A stretch of 64,000 bases of DNA from Puniceibacterium sp. IMCC21224 (GCF_001038505.1 NZ_LDPY01000001.1:2108001-2172000); one strand, 5' to 3'; numbered from the stretch's first letter, positions 33,120 to 42,212 are shown. The notes: generated by a model from the letters alone, not told the origin. A program made the numbers and translations.

Positions 33120-33154
33120 CCCTGATTGCCGCCATATTATGCGGCACATCAGGG
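33120..33154. other. Inverted repeat between hupE-like gene and RTX gene
   Basis: The arms CCCTGAT-t-GCCGC and GCGGC-ac-ATCAGGG surround an 8-base AT-rich loop. No T-run follows, so it is either a weak terminator-like structure after the HupE gene or a protein-binding site upstream of the RTX gene (start 33233). Confidence 0.5.
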
Positions 33155-33232
33155 CGTTACGCCTGAGAGATTTTGTTTCAATTGGCCGGGGTCGCTATAG
33201 GCACAATGGCCGTGACAGAGAGTGTTTAGACG

Positions 33233-35347
33233 ATGGCTATTTCCCTGACCGGCACCCCGTTCGACGCAATTCCCGACGGCGCAGGCCGTGTCCATTCCTA
33301 CAGCTTCGACAACAAGCTGGTACTGACTTGGACCAGCCTGAGTGCAACATTTAGCGACGTGATCAGTTTCACGGCCCTGTCGCTGGGCGACGGCAGCGTG
33401 ATCGTGCCCCCGACGACGATCGACACCGGGGATCTGGACGCGCAGAATGGGTATGACGACAGCATCGTGAATGTGTCTTCGGATGGCGCGGGCGGCTACG
33501 TCTTTATCGTCTCGCATTCCGTCAACGGGTTTATCGACGGAGACGGCGGCTTCTCGCCCTACACGGAAGAAAGGCTCGCCCTGTCGGTCAACGCGGGGGG
33601 CGCAGTCACCGACACCGTGGCCAACCCTCTGCCCTTTGTCCTTTGGGAAAATTCCTCGTCTGTCACGCTTGAAAACGGCAATATCGCGTTGCTGTCCCGG
33701 TCAACTGGCACACAGACCGTCAGTCTTGAGATCATGGGCCCGGACGGCGCGCGCCTGTCGAACACGGTGTTGGAGGGCACCTTTGGCACTTTCGAAAACG
33801 AAGGCATTTTCTATCAGCTGACAGCGGGCCTCGATGTAGTCGAAACCGGCGGGCAGATCCTGACACTGCACCGCGACAGCCTGACGGATGAGGTCTTTGG
33901 CCAGTTCTTTTCGCAGGCCGGAGTATCGCAGGGCGATGAATTCCAGATCTCCTCGGGCCAGCACGGGAACGAAAGCGGGGCGGCGGTGTTCCATGACGGA
34001 TATCTTGAGGCCGTGACGCTGACCGATGGTCGGGTGGCGATCACCTGGGCTGATGAGGTGGACGGTGACATCAACGTCTGGGTGACGGTTCTGAACGCTG
34101 ACGGTTCGGTTTCGGTGGCCGAGAGGCAGGTCAACACAGGTGATTTCGCCGCTGGAGAACAGTTTCACGCCAACGTGCATGCGCTGGCTGATGGCGGTTT
34201 TGCCGTGACCTGGAACCAGAACTTTGCCGGCGCGCAGGACCCAGGCGGGTTCGTGCAGTGTTTCGCGGCAAACGGCAGCCCTGTGGGCGACACTCTGGTC
34301 GTGGCGAACGGTACAGCCAGCGGCGTGGGCTATGGATTCATCGACCTTGATGGCAGCGGTCTACTGGTGGATTGGTACGGCAATGTCAGCGACCTGACCG
34401 GCGGCACCGTGGACGAGGTCGTGATCCCCGGACAGACACTGACAGGGGACGATACCAACGACACCCTAGCTGGCGGCGCAGGAGACGACACGATCCTGGG
34501 GAACGGCGGCAAGGACGTGCTGTCGGGTGGCGATGGCAACGATATCGTCGGCGGCGGCGCGGGCGCGGATGGCATTCAGGGCAATGACGGCAACGACAGC
34601 ATTGATGGTGGCGGTGGCGACGATCTGATCGCGGGTGGCGACGGCGATGATGTGATCGACGGTGGTGCCGGCAATGACAACATCGGCGGCGGGCTGGGCA
34701 ACGACACCATTGGCGGCGACGATGGCAGGGATACGATTGGTGCGGGGCAGGGCGATGACTTTGCCGATGGCGGTGCCGACGATGACGTGATGGCCGGCGG
34801 CGCGGGCAATGACAGCCTGTTCGGCGGTGCCGGAAACGATGTCATGGGCGCGAGCTATGGCAGCGACAGCCTGTCCGGGGGCATTGGCAACGACAACATG
34901 GGTGGCGGCTTTGGTCAGGACACCATCGTGGCCGGGGCCGGAGACGACTCGGTTGGCGGTGGTGAGGGTAATGACAGCATCTCGGGTGGTTCGGGCAACG
35001 ATTTCCTGGCCGGTGGCGGGCGCGATGACACGATCGAGGGTGGCGTTGGCGCTGACACGATCAACGGCGGCGCCGGGAACGATCTTTTGACGGGGGGGGC
35101 TGATGCGGACTTTTTCGTGTTCAACACCCTCACCGCGGGCGAAGCTGACGTCATCACCGACTTTGAAGCAGGTATCGACTCTGTCCGGCTGAACGTTGTC
35201 AGTGGTACAAAATTCGCCGATCTGATGTTCAATGCCGCGACGATTGATGGCGCCGATGGCGTGATGCTGAGCGTCGAGGGGCAGACAATGTTTTTTGCCG
35301 ATCTGACGCTGGATGACGTGGCTAAGGACGACTTTGTTCTGATTTAG
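33233..35347 (+). CDS. RTX calcium-binding secreted protein
   Basis: The 704-residue acidic protein has no signal peptide. Residues 1-400 form a non-repetitive, beta-rich region with segments such as LEAVTLTDGRVAITWADEVD and ALADGGFAVTWNQNFAG that look like repeated propeller-type blades. From about residue 415 to 625 there are about 23 tandem nonapeptides of the GGxGxDxxx type, each pair binding calcium in a beta-roll. The last 80 residues (ADVITDFEAGIDSVRL and onward) look like a type I secretion signal region. The protein should be exported in one step by an ABC/MFP/TolC system, none of which is in the window. The ATG at 33233 is the first of the frame. Confidence 0.88.
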   Translation: MAISLTGTPFDAIPDGAGRVHSYSFDNKLVLTWTSLSATFSDVISFTALSLGDGSVIVPPTTIDTGDLDAQNGYDDSIVNVSSDGAGGYVFIVSHSVNGFIDGDGGFSPYTEERLALSVNAGGAVTDTVANPLPFVLWENSSSVTLENGNIALLSRSTGTQTVSLEIMGPDGARLSNTVLEGTFGTFENEGIFYQLTAGLDVVETGGQILTLHRDSLTDEVFGQFFSQAGVSQGDEFQISSGQHGNESGAAVFHDGYLEAVTLTDGRVAITWADEVDGDINVWVTVLNADGSVSVAERQVNTGDFAAGEQFHANVHALADGGFAVTWNQNFAGAQDPGGFVQCFAANGSPVGDTLVVANGTASGVGYGFIDLDGSGLLVDWYGNVSDLTGGTVDEVVIPGQTLTGDDTNDTLAGGAGDDTILGNGGKDVLSGGDGNDIVGGGAGADGIQGNDGNDSIDGGGGDDLIAGGDGDDVIDGGAGNDNIGGGLGNDTIGGDDGRDTIGAGQGDDFADGGADDDVMAGGAGNDSLFGGAGNDVMGASYGSDSLSGGIGNDNMGGGFGQDTIVAGAGDDSVGGGEGNDSISGGSGNDFLAGGGRDDTIEGGVGADTINGGAGNDLLTGGADADFFVFNTLTAGEADVITDFEAGIDSVRLNVVSGTKFADLMFNAATIDGADGVMLSVEGQTMFFADLTLDDVAKDDFVLI
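34475..35110 (+). repeat. RTX nonapeptide repeat tract
   Basis: About 23 consecutive 27-base units encode GGxGxDxxx repeats, for example GGAGNDNIG, GGLGNDTIG and GGSGNDFLA. A few units are degenerate (GASYGSDSL, GGADDDVMA). Confidence 0.85.
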
Positions 35348-35414
35348 GTCCTCGGAGCGCGGCAGAGCGCGCCGACGCTGCCACTGTCGACCGGCATCCC
35401 CATAGCCAGAGGGG

Positions 35415-35443
35415 TTGCGATGGGCGAAAAAGCCCGCTATACG
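35415..35443 (+). promoter_or_regulatory. Probable rpsB promoter and leader
   Basis: TTGCGA (35415-35420), a 17-base spacer and TATACG (35438-35443) match a housekeeping sigma promoter. The resulting leader of about 110 bases before rpsB includes a GGGGGAGACATCCCC hairpin, where ribosomal autoregulation could act. Confidence 0.5.
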
Positions 35444-35562
35444 CGCGTCACTTAATCCCGCAGGCGGGGTCGGGCCGTTGGGGGAGACATCCCCAAAGGT
35501 CCACCGGTTGTCACATTCGTGACCTCACCCCCGCCCAGGCGTAAACCGGAAAAGGAAAAGAC

Positions 35563-36330
35563 ATGGCTCTTCCCGAGTTCACAATGCGTCAGCTGCTCGA
35601 AGCTGGTGTTCACTTTGGTCACCAGACGCAGCGTTGGAACCCCCGCATGGGCGAGTTCATTTACGGCGCACGCAACGGCATCCACATCATGGACCTGACG
35701 CAAACCGTCCCGATGCTGGACGCTGCCCTGAACATCATTCGTGACACCGTGGCCAAAAACGGTCGCGTGCTGTTCGTCGGCACCAAGCGTCAGGCCGCAC
35801 AGCCGGTCGCAGATGCCGCCGAAAAATGCGCGCAGTATTACATGAACCACCGTTGGCTGGGTGGCACGCTGACCAACTGGCAGACCGTGTCCAAGTCGAT
35901 TCAGCGTCTCAAGCAGATTGACGAGCTGATGGAGCACGGTTCCGAAGGCCTGACCAAGAAAGAGCGTCTGGGCATGGAGCGTGACCAGCTCAAGCTGCAG
36001 GCGTCGCTGGGCGGCATCCGCGAAATGGGTGGCGTTCCCGATCTGCTGTTCGTCATCGACGTCAAGAAAGAGGCGCTGGCCGTCGCCGAAGCCAACAAGC
36101 TGGGTATCCCGGTTGTGGCCGTGGTCGACACCAACTGCCCGCCCGATGGCGTGGATTACATCATTCCGGGCAATGACGATGCTGCACGCGCGATTTCGCT
36201 GTATTGCGATCTGGCCAGCCGCGCCGCCCTGGACGGTATGACCGCTCAGATGGGTGCCGCTGGTGTTGACCTTGGTGCGCTCGAAGATGCGCCGGTCGAA
36301 GAAGTTCTGGAAGAGACCACTCCGGCCTGA
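35563..36330 (+). CDS. rpsB: 30S ribosomal protein S2
   Basis: The 255-residue protein is ribosomal protein uS2, which helps attach S1 to the small subunit. Signatures are [54 protein letters not shown] and [20 protein letters not shown]. The C-terminal tail is Glu-rich ([15 protein letters not shown]), as common in alphaproteobacteria. The ATG at 35563 follows GGAAAAGGAAAAG. It is followed by tsf in the conserved rpsB-tsf order, with two hairpins in the 124-base gap. Confidence 0.98.
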   Translation: MALPEFTMRQLLEAGVHFGHQTQRWNPRMGEFIYGARNGIHIMDLTQTVPMLDAALNIIRDTVAKNGRVLFVGTKRQAAQPVADAAEKCAQYYMNHRWLGGTLTNWQTVSKSIQRLKQIDELMEHGSEGLTKKERLGMERDQLKLQASLGGIREMGGVPDLLFVIDVKKEALAVAEANKLGIPVVAVVDTNCPPDGVDYIIPGNDDAARAISLYCDLASRAALDGMTAQMGAAGVDLGALEDAPVEEVLEETTPA

Positions 36331-36377
36331 GCTGACTGACGCTCCTGTCGCAAAAGCGACATCGGACCATGACATGA

Positions 36378-36423
36378 GGAACAGCCGCAGGGCTGTTCCG
36401 GGGGAGGGCGCAACGGCCCTCCC
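36378..36423 (+). other. Two hairpins between rpsB and tsf
   Basis: The first pairs GGAACAGCC with GGCTGTTCC (36378-36399); the second pairs GGGAGGGC with GCCCTCCC (36402-36423). Neither has a T-run, so they more likely set the rpsB:tsf ratio by RNA processing or partial termination than stop transcription. Confidence 0.5.
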
Positions 36424-36454
36424 GCAACCGCAATTGACATGAGGAGATCCGGGT

Positions 36455-37330
36455 ATGGCGATCACAGCATCCCAGGTGAAAGAGCTGCGCGAGATGACCG
36501 GCGCAGGCATGATGGACGCCAAGAAGGCGTTGACCGAAACTGACGGCAACACAGACGCCGCTGTTGACTGGTTGCGCACCAAAGGTCTGGCCAAAGCCGC
36601 CAAAAAGGCCGGCCGCACCGCCGCAGAGGGCCTTGTTGCCGTCGCAGTCGAAGGCGGGCATGGCGTTGCGGTCGAGGTGAATTCCGAGACCGATTTTGTT
36701 GGCAAGAATGCTGATTTCCAGAAAATGGTCGCAGGTATTTCTGCTGCCGCTCTCAAGGTTGATGGCCTTGAAGCGCTTATGGCGGCGGATCTGGGCGGCA
36801 AGACCGTTCAGGACGAGATCACCGCAAAAATTGCGACCATCGGTGAAAATATGTCGGTGCGCCGGATGGCAAGCCTGGATGGTGATACGGTTGTGTCCTA
36901 CGTCCACAACGCCGTGACCGACGGCATGGGCAAGATCGGCGTTCTGGTCGCTCTCAAGGGCGAAAACGAGGCGTTTGGCCGTCAGGTCGCAATGCACATC
37001 GCTGCCGCCAACCCGGCATCTCTGTCCGAAGCCGATCTTGACGCCGCTGTGGTCGAGAAAGAGCGTCAGATCCAGATCGAAATCGCACGTGAATCGGGCA
37101 AACCCGACGCCGTGATCGAAAAGATGATTGTCGGTCGGATGAAGAAATTCATGTCCGAAGTCACGCTGCTGGGTCAGGCCTTTGTGGTCAATCCCGATCT
37201 GACCGTCGCCGCCGCCGCCAAAGAAGCAGGCGTCGAAGTGACTGGCTATGTTCGTCTGGAAGTGGGCGAAGGCATCGAGAAAGTCGTCGAAGATTTCGCC
37301 GCCGAAGTAGCCAAGGCCGCACAAGGCTAA
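36455..37330 (+). CDS. tsf: Translation elongation factor Ts
   Basis: The 291-residue protein is EF-Ts, the nucleotide exchange factor for EF-Tu. The N-terminal UBA-like domain is [20 protein letters not shown], followed by the core with [10 protein letters not shown] (the TDFV element that contacts EF-Tu) and AMHIAAANP. Length is normal. The ATG at 36455 follows AGGAGATCC. A 13-base-stem hairpin lies 110 bases downstream. Confidence 0.98.
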   Translation: MAITASQVKELREMTGAGMMDAKKALTETDGNTDAAVDWLRTKGLAKAAKKAGRTAAEGLVAVAVEGGHGVAVEVNSETDFVGKNADFQKMVAGISAAALKVDGLEALMAADLGGKTVQDEITAKIATIGENMSVRRMASLDGDTVVSYVHNAVTDGMGKIGVLVALKGENEAFGRQVAMHIAAANPASLSEADLDAAVVEKERQIQIEIARESGKPDAVIEKMIVGRMKKFMSEVTLLGQAFVVNPDLTVAAAAKEAGVEVTGYVRLEVGEGIEKVVEDFAAEVAKAAQG

Positions 37331-37797
37331 GTGTGTATCGCGTTCGGACTGCCAAATCAGGGCGGTCCGGCTGATATCATGCATGGGGCAGGGGTGCCAT
37401 CACCCCGACTTGCCAATCTGCATCGCGATCCTGAATAAAAACGGAGCCGTCCTTAACAGGACGGCTCCGTCTGCCTTAGTCCGCACCCCCGAGACATTGG
37501 GGATGAGTAGGGATGCGGTTAGGGTGGCCGACGCCCGAACCAATATACGCCAAAGCGCCGACCCCGACATATGTCGGCGAACCTGCAGAGCCCTGAAAAT
37601 AACAGCGAATGCAGATCCTACGTTCCAAGGCTAACGCCACCACTCACGGAACATCACTAAATTGACAAGATTCGTGACGCAACGGAAGTCAGGAATCCCT
37701 GACCTTTGCCCAAGTCCCCGGTATATACGCCTTTTTCACGCAACATTCACGGTTCAGAGCCAGCGCAAAATCACAAAGTTGCAGCGCTTAAATCGGT
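37331..37797. other. 467-base non-coding interval with terminator and palindromes
   Basis: No gene is visible between the convergent tsf and luxR-type genes. A hairpin with 13-base arms (ACGGAGCCGTCCT with AGGACGGCTCCGT, 37441-37470) has A5 on its left and CTGCCTT on its right, so it can terminate leftward and perhaps rightward transcripts. A perfect 14-base palindrome CCGACATATGTCGG lies at 37564-37577, and GTCAGG-AATC-CCTGAC at 37689-37704. The interval is long for a gap between convergent genes and could contain a small RNA. Confidence 0.5.
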
Positions 37798-38559
37798 TCA
37801 CGCCTCAAGCACGAACATTTGATTCTGAAACGCGGCCTTCATCACCGCCTGTGCCGTAGTATCGACATTCATCGCTTCTCGGGCCAATCGCAAATGTTTT
37901 TCAATCGTACCCTGAGTGAGGCCCATGATCTGCGCGATGTCCTGCGTGGTTTTGCCATCGCCAACCCACTCCAGCGCCTCGCGCTGGCGTCGTGTCAGCG
38001 ATTGGTTGGGTGGCATATAGGGCAGGGTGAGGATCTTGAGATGTACGAGATTGTTCATCAGCACAATGTCGTTGCCATGCTGGTCCCAGGTTGCATCGAC
38101 ATCCGCCTGATCCGTGCCCGCCCGGGCAGTTAACGCAATGGCCCCTTTAGCGCGGCTCGAGATTGATTTGAAACTGACGGAATAGCCCGCGGTCACGTGC
38201 TGGCGCAGATTGAACTCCACCACCCGGCGCGCCGCAGGGCTTAAACGGCCCTGATCCATCAGCTGCGCCAGTACACGCCAACTGCATGCACCTTCGTTTT
38301 CAAGCGCCCAAGTGACCATCGGTGCCTGCGCATAAAGCCCTTCGCCGATGAACGTGTCCATATAACTTTGCGAATGGTTCGTAAGCAGCACAAAATCGTT
38401 CGGATCGCCCAGCGACGTCAGCGTCAGAAATCGCGTAAATCCGTAAAGCAGCCGGTCAAAGCCATAGTCTGCCATGCGCTCACAATGCATCGCCCAAAGA
38501 ATTTCGATTGTCGGCGCGTTGGTCAGATCGGTCAGATAGGTCCGGAGTTCCGGCGTCAT
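37798..38559 (-). CDS. LuxR family transcriptional regulator (autoinducer-binding type), solo
   Basis: The 253-residue protein has an N-terminal autoinducer-binding domain (about residues 20-165) and a C-terminal LuxR helix-turn-helix (about 187-245, SLTRRQREALEWVGDGKTTQ and LTQGTIEKHLRLARE). The region where classical receptors have a Tyr and an Asp-Pro pair reads GEGLYAQAPMVTWA, with Ala in place of Asp; as I recall, such sequences are common in roseobacter LuxR proteins. No luxI-type synthase is in the window, so this is a solo that may sense an external or different ligand. Its ATG overlaps the stop of aroQ by four bases, indicating translational coupling. Confidence 0.88.
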   Translation of the reverse strand: MTPELRTYLTDLTNAPTIEILWAMHCERMADYGFDRLLYGFTRFLTLTSLGDPNDFVLLTNHSQSYMDTFIGEGLYAQAPMVTWALENEGACSWRVLAQLMDQGRLSPAARRVVEFNLRQHVTAGYSVSFKSISSRAKGAIALTARAGTDQADVDATWDQHGNDIVLMNNLVHLKILTLPYMPPNQSLTRRQREALEWVGDGKTTQDIAQIMGLTQGTIEKHLRLAREAMNVDTTAQAVMKAAFQNQMFVLEA

Positions 38560-38999
38560 CCCACCGCCTCCAGGTGGCCCAAAAGTGCGTCCATGGCGAG
38601 GACGTAGCCACGCGGCCCAAACCCGCAGATCTGGCCCACAGCGACGGGCGCGACATAAGATGTGTGGCGATAGCTTTCGCGGGCGTGAATGTTGGACAGA
38701 TGCAATTCCACCACCGGCAGTTCGATCGACCGGATTGCGTCCATGATCGCAATCGAGGTGTGGGTATAAGCGCCTGCATTCAGGATCACACCATCCTTGG
38801 CGCCGCGCGCTGCATGCAACGTGTCGATCATCACACCTTCATGGTTGCTCTGGGCAAAATCCACCGAGACGCCAATCACGTCGGCATGTGACCGGCACAT
38901 CGTCTCGATGTCGGCCAGCGTTGTATGTCCGTAGACTTCTGGCTGACGGGTGCCCAGCAAGTTAAGGTTCGGACCGTTCAGGATAAGAAAAGAGCGCAT
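38556..38999 (-). CDS. aroQ: Type II 3-dehydroquinate dehydratase
   Basis: The 147-residue protein is the small, dodecameric type II dehydroquinase of the shikimate pathway. Signatures are ILNGPNLNLLGTRQPEVYG (with the catalytic Tyr), FAQSNHEGVMIDTLH, NAGAYTHTSIAIMDAI and the catalytic His in ELHLSNIHARESYRH. Length is normal. The start at 38999 (MRSFLILNG) abuts the conserved N-terminus. Its stop overlaps the start of the luxR-type gene (ATGA). Upstream on the right lies the IS cluster, so its promoter is within about 39000-39120. Confidence 0.95.
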   Translation of the reverse strand: MRSFLILNGPNLNLLGTRQPEVYGHTTLADIETMCRSHADVIGVSVDFAQSNHEGVMIDTLHAARGAKDGVILNAGAYTHTSIAIMDAIRSIELPVVELHLSNIHARESYRHTSYVAPVAVGQICGFGPRGYVLAMDALLGHLEAVG

Positions 39000-39202
39000 T
39001 AGGTGACCTTTGAGTTTATTGACTTAGACAATGCCGCTGCGGCGCTGTCCAGCGTATCCAAGTTAATTCAGGTATGGGTCAAGTGCCGGTTAGTCGATGA
39101 TTTTACATAATACTGATTATGCGACTTACAATTACCGTGAGGGCACATTCCATTTTGGATTGCATCACTGGATATATTTCTGATGCAGATCAGGAGGATG
39201 TG

Positions 39203-39530
39203 ATGAGACGACCCTACCGAAAATTGAACCTGGATGAACGCAGAATTTTAGCAACGATGCTTCAGGCGAAGGCTACGAAGACGAAGATCGCTGAGGTGCT
39301 TGGCCGCGACCGCTCTACGATCTATCGTGAGATCAAGCGCAACCGGTGGCACGACGAGGAAGTTCCGCAGGCTGATGGCTATTGGCATGTGACGGCACAA
39401 ACGCTCGCCGATGGTCGCCATCTGAAGCGCCGTAAGCTGGAACAGCACGAGGATTTACGCAACGAAGTGATCGGCAAATTGATAACCGGCTGGTCGCCCG
39501 AACAAATTGCGGGTCGGCTTAGGATTGAAC
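39203..39530 (+). pseudogene. IS30 family transposase, 5' part only
   Basis: The frame from the ATG at 39203 gives MRRPYRKLNLDERRILATML, LGRDRSTIYREIKRN and GKLITGWSPEQIAGRLRIE, the N-terminal helix-turn-helix region of IS30-family transposases. Intact members are about 320-390 residues with a C-terminal DDE core. Here the coding sequence stops at about 109 residues, exactly where the left end of the IS3 element begins (39531). No remaining 3' part of IS30 lies beyond the IS3 element, so the junction reflects an insertion followed by deletion. Confidence 0.8.
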
Positions 39531-39593
39531 TGGACTTGTCGCGATTTAGTTCCGGTCTCTTTCGAGCGATATTCGCAATGAAGGAGACACAAA

Positions 39594-39869
39594 TTGGCAC
39601 CAAGATACAGCGACGAGTTCAGACGTGATGCGGTTCGCATTGCAACAAGCAGTGGACTGACGCGACCTCAGATTGCGTCTGATTTAGGGGTTGGTGTTTC
39701 GACACTGAACAAGTGGGTTCAACACCATCAGAATGATGACCTGATGTCCGGCCCGCATGAGGATGTGGAGAAGGAGAACGCCCGCCTTCGCAAAGAGAAC
39801 CGGCTACTCCGCGAGGAGAGGGAAGTGTTAAAGAAGGCGACGATCTTCTTCGCAGGCCAAAAGGCGTGA
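39594..39869 (+). CDS. IS3 family transposase OrfA
   Basis: The 91-residue protein has an N-terminal helix-turn-helix (APRYSDEFRRDAVRIATSSG and IASDLGVGVSTLNKWV) and a C-terminal leucine-zipper-like coiled coil (ENARLRKENRLLREEREVLK), the standard OrfA layout. It binds the element ends. Its last four bases overlap orfB in the -1 frame (GTGA), so the OrfAB fusion could be made by frameshifting near CCAAAAGG or OrfB by re-initiation. The start codon at 39594 is a TTG with GAAGGAG upstream. Confidence 0.88.
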   Translation: MAPRYSDEFRRDAVRIATSSGLTRPQIASDLGVGVSTLNKWVQHHQNDDLMSGPHEDVEKENARLRKENRLLREEREVLKKATIFFAGQKA

Positions 39870-40723
39870 GGTTTGCCTTTATCGACACCTGGAAGAAGAT
39901 CTGGCCCATTGAGTTTCTATGCCGCGTTTTGCGGGTAACTTCCCGTGGGTTTCGCGCCTGGAAGATCCGCCCTATCAGCCGAAGCCAGCGAGATGACATG
40001 GTGCTGTTGGCCCATATCAGAGAACAACACCGCCTTAGCCTGCAAAGCTACGGCCGACCTCGCATGACGGAGGAACTGCGCGATCTCGGTCTTGTTGTCG
40101 GGCACCGCCGGGTAGGCCGGTTGATGCGTGAGAACGCGATCAAGGTTATTCGAACCCGTAAACATAAAGTCACGACTAACAGCAATCACGCCTTCAATGT
40201 CGCCCCCAACTTTCTTGATCAGGACTTCTCTGCTGATGGCCCAAACCAAAAATGGGCAGGGGACATTTCCTACATCTGGACGAGCGAGGGATGGCTGTAT
40301 TTGGCAGTGATCATCGATCTTTACTCCCGCCGGGTCATTGGCTGGGCGGTCAGTAACCGGATGAAGCGGGACCTGGCCATCAAGGCATTAGACATGGCAG
40401 TAGGGCTGCGAAAGCCACCCAAAGGCTGTATCCATCATACGGATCGTGGCTCTCAATACTGTTCAGGTGACTATCAGAAAAGTCTGAAGCAGCATGGATT
40501 TCTGGTCTCAATGAGCGGCAAGGGAAATTGTTATGACAATTCCATGGTCGAGACCTTCTTCAAATCTCTGAAAGCCGAACTGATCTGGCGTCAGAAATGG
40601 GCGACCCGCAGACAAGCAGAAGGAGCAATATTCCAATACATCAATGGGTTCTACAACCCGCGAAGACGGCATTCATCCCTTGGCGGGAAAAGTCCCTTGG
40701 CTTTCGAGAGACGGGCTGCCTAA
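39866..40723 (+). CDS. IS3 family transposase OrfB (DDE integrase core)
   Basis: The 285-residue protein has an HTH_21-type segment (about residues 45-100, LQSYGRPRMTEELRDLG) and an rve integrase core. The catalytic residues are Asp in AGDISYIWT, Asp in HHTDRGSQY and Glu in DNSMVETFFKSLKAE. The C-terminus NGFYNPRRRHSSLGGKSPL is typical of the family. The frame is open throughout, so the element may still be active. Confidence 0.9.
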   Translation: MRFAFIDTWKKIWPIEFLCRVLRVTSRGFRAWKIRPISRSQRDDMVLLAHIREQHRLSLQSYGRPRMTEELRDLGLVVGHRRVGRLMRENAIKVIRTRKHKVTTNSNHAFNVAPNFLDQDFSADGPNQKWAGDISYIWTSEGWLYLAVIIDLYSRRVIGWAVSNRMKRDLAIKALDMAVGLRKPPKGCIHHTDRGSQYCSGDYQKSLKQHGFLVSMSGKGNCYDNSMVETFFKSLKAELIWRQKWATRRQAEGAIFQYINGFYNPRRRHSSLGGKSPLAFERRAA

Positions 40724-40763
40724 CATGAGCTGAGAGACCGGAACTTTTGCGTGGCAAGTCCAA

Positions 40764-42015
40764 CCACTGTTTGCTGCAACAACCTTCTGTCGGCTGCTGG
40801 GGCAAGCTCTCCTCCAAGAAGATCAATCCGATGACGTGCGTATCGGCGGCATGTTTCACACCGCCGGGTTCGGTATCGCGCGCCATGGCGAGGCAGCCAT
40901 CCGCGAAGCCCTCAATCGGATTGCCGCGGCGGCCACTGGCCACCTTGACGAGCCCAACAAGGCCTTCGGTCCCATGTATCCGGCTCTCAATAAGAGTTAC
41001 GCCGAGGAATCCGGGTTCGCACCGTTCCGCCGCCTGCTACGGGAGTGTATCCTCAATCACTGGCCCATCGCCCCCGGCCAAATTTTTCTTAGTGAGGTTT
41101 TAGCCGAACGCCGCCTGCATTCAATTGTCACTGCGGCAAAGGAGTTTGACCTCGATGCGCAGGTTATCGAACACTTTTTGATCGAGGTCGGCGCGATCCC
41201 CAAACTGGATGATCGTCCCCGAAGCCGACGCATGTTCGATGCAAAAGCCCATGCTGAACTATTGGCCGAGATTCCCACCCTTGTTGGACCCATTGCCATG
41301 CGCCGAGCGATGGGCGCGACGAGACATGAACTCATGGCGCTGGAGGAGGAAAACCTCCTGCCCCCGCGCACCCGCGTTGCCAAAGTCAAAAATCCATGGA
41401 GGATCTCTGATGGGGAGACCCTTGTTGCCGGTCTTCTCAAAGGGGCTATCGCTGTCGCAGAGGACGACACGGATTGGGAGACTGCTCCTCACCCGCAAGC
41501 GGATAGAGGTGAGCTTGTCTGACCAGTTCGACGCGATCCGAGATGGCCGGCTAAGGGTCGGTCGACGGACGGGGATTGTAGGCTTTCACGGCATCGTCGC
41601 CCCCAAGAGCGACATCGAGGCTCTTATCCGTTTTCTCCAAAAGGCTGCAAGTTCTGTGGAGAATGCGCTGCCAGGAATAATGAGCGCTGCGGAATTTGGC
41701 CGGTCCGTCGGGTTGCGCGACAATGGTTGCTTCATTGCGCTGGTCGAGGCAGGTCATACCTCTGCTGTGCAATGCTCGAACCCCAGGACGGGACGCGCCC
41801 AATACCGCCTCGGCGACGGGGATATCTCATCGTTCCACCAACGCTTCGTTACTCTGCCAACATTGTCAGAGGAAACCGGATATCACCGCAACACGCTGAA
41901 AAAGCTTCTCGAGGCGTCCCAGGTCGCGCGGTTTACTCCTGACGGACAGGATTACGGTCCAATTTACCTCAGGGAAGAGGCGACCAGAGCGCTCGGACAA
42001 CGGGGCAAAAGGTGA
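40764..42015 (+). pseudogene. tniQ: TniQ-like transposition protein, truncated and frameshifted
   Basis: The sequence after the IS3 right end continues as an open frame with AATTFCRLLGQALLQEDQ, GFAPFRRLLRECILNHWPI, LSEVLAERRLHSIVTAAKEF and FDAKAHAELLAEI, which read like the middle and C-terminal region of TniQ proteins, the target-site adaptors of TniABQ-type transposons. The N-terminal zinc-finger TniQ domain is missing. Near 41480 the reading frame shifts: up to DDTDWETA it is in one frame, then LLTRKRIEVSLSDQFD continues in another to the stop at 42015 (ATRALGQRGKR). No tniA or tniB is present. It is a relic of a larger transposon beside tRNA-Arg. Confidence 0.62.
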
Positions 42016-42212
42016 TCCATCCCGTGGCGCTTGTGGTCGTCCATATTTCACAGATATCGGCTGGATTGGCTCACAGGTGCGTGGGAATTCATTTCGATAC
42101 AGCCGCTTAAGAGAGTTTTCCGCCAGATTTCAAGATAGCCCTTGACAAGGGTGCGCACGAAAAACTGCTGTTTTACGCACTCTTATGCCCCATTGACAAT
42201 CAGCTTAGATTT

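Larger units (their letters stand above)
39531..40762 (+). mobile_element. Complete IS3 family element with terminal inverted repeats
   Basis: The left end TGGACTTGTCGCG...AGTTCCGGTCTCT matches the inverted right end TGGACTTGCCACG...AGTTCCGGTCTCT; the blocks TGGACTTG and AGTTCCGGTCTCT are identical. The element is 1232 bases and contains orfA and orfB in the usual overlapping arrangement. The flanks (GAAC on the left, ACCA on the right) do not form a clean target duplication, and different broken genes lie on each side, which points to a rearrangement through the element. Confidence 0.85.

Noticed and set aside
31537..33147. Very long minus-strand open frame continuous with psuK (834 codons in total)
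   Set aside because: The part upstream of 31536 is antisense to the HupE/UreJ gene, has no family similarity and is rich in His, Gln and Arg from reversed codons. Only the PfkB part is real.
34475..35110. CRISPR-like or satellite repeat
   Set aside because: The 27-base periodicity comes from coding RTX nonapeptides; there are no identical spaced repeats. No CRISPR array is visible elsewhere in the window.
35452..37384. Long minus-strand frames across rpsB and tsf
   Set aside because: They are antisense shadows of two highly conserved translation genes.
37564..37577. Lux box for the LuxR solo
   Set aside because: The palindrome lies downstream of the luxR-type gene and is only 14 bases, without the usual lux box sequence, so I do not call it an operator of that regulator.
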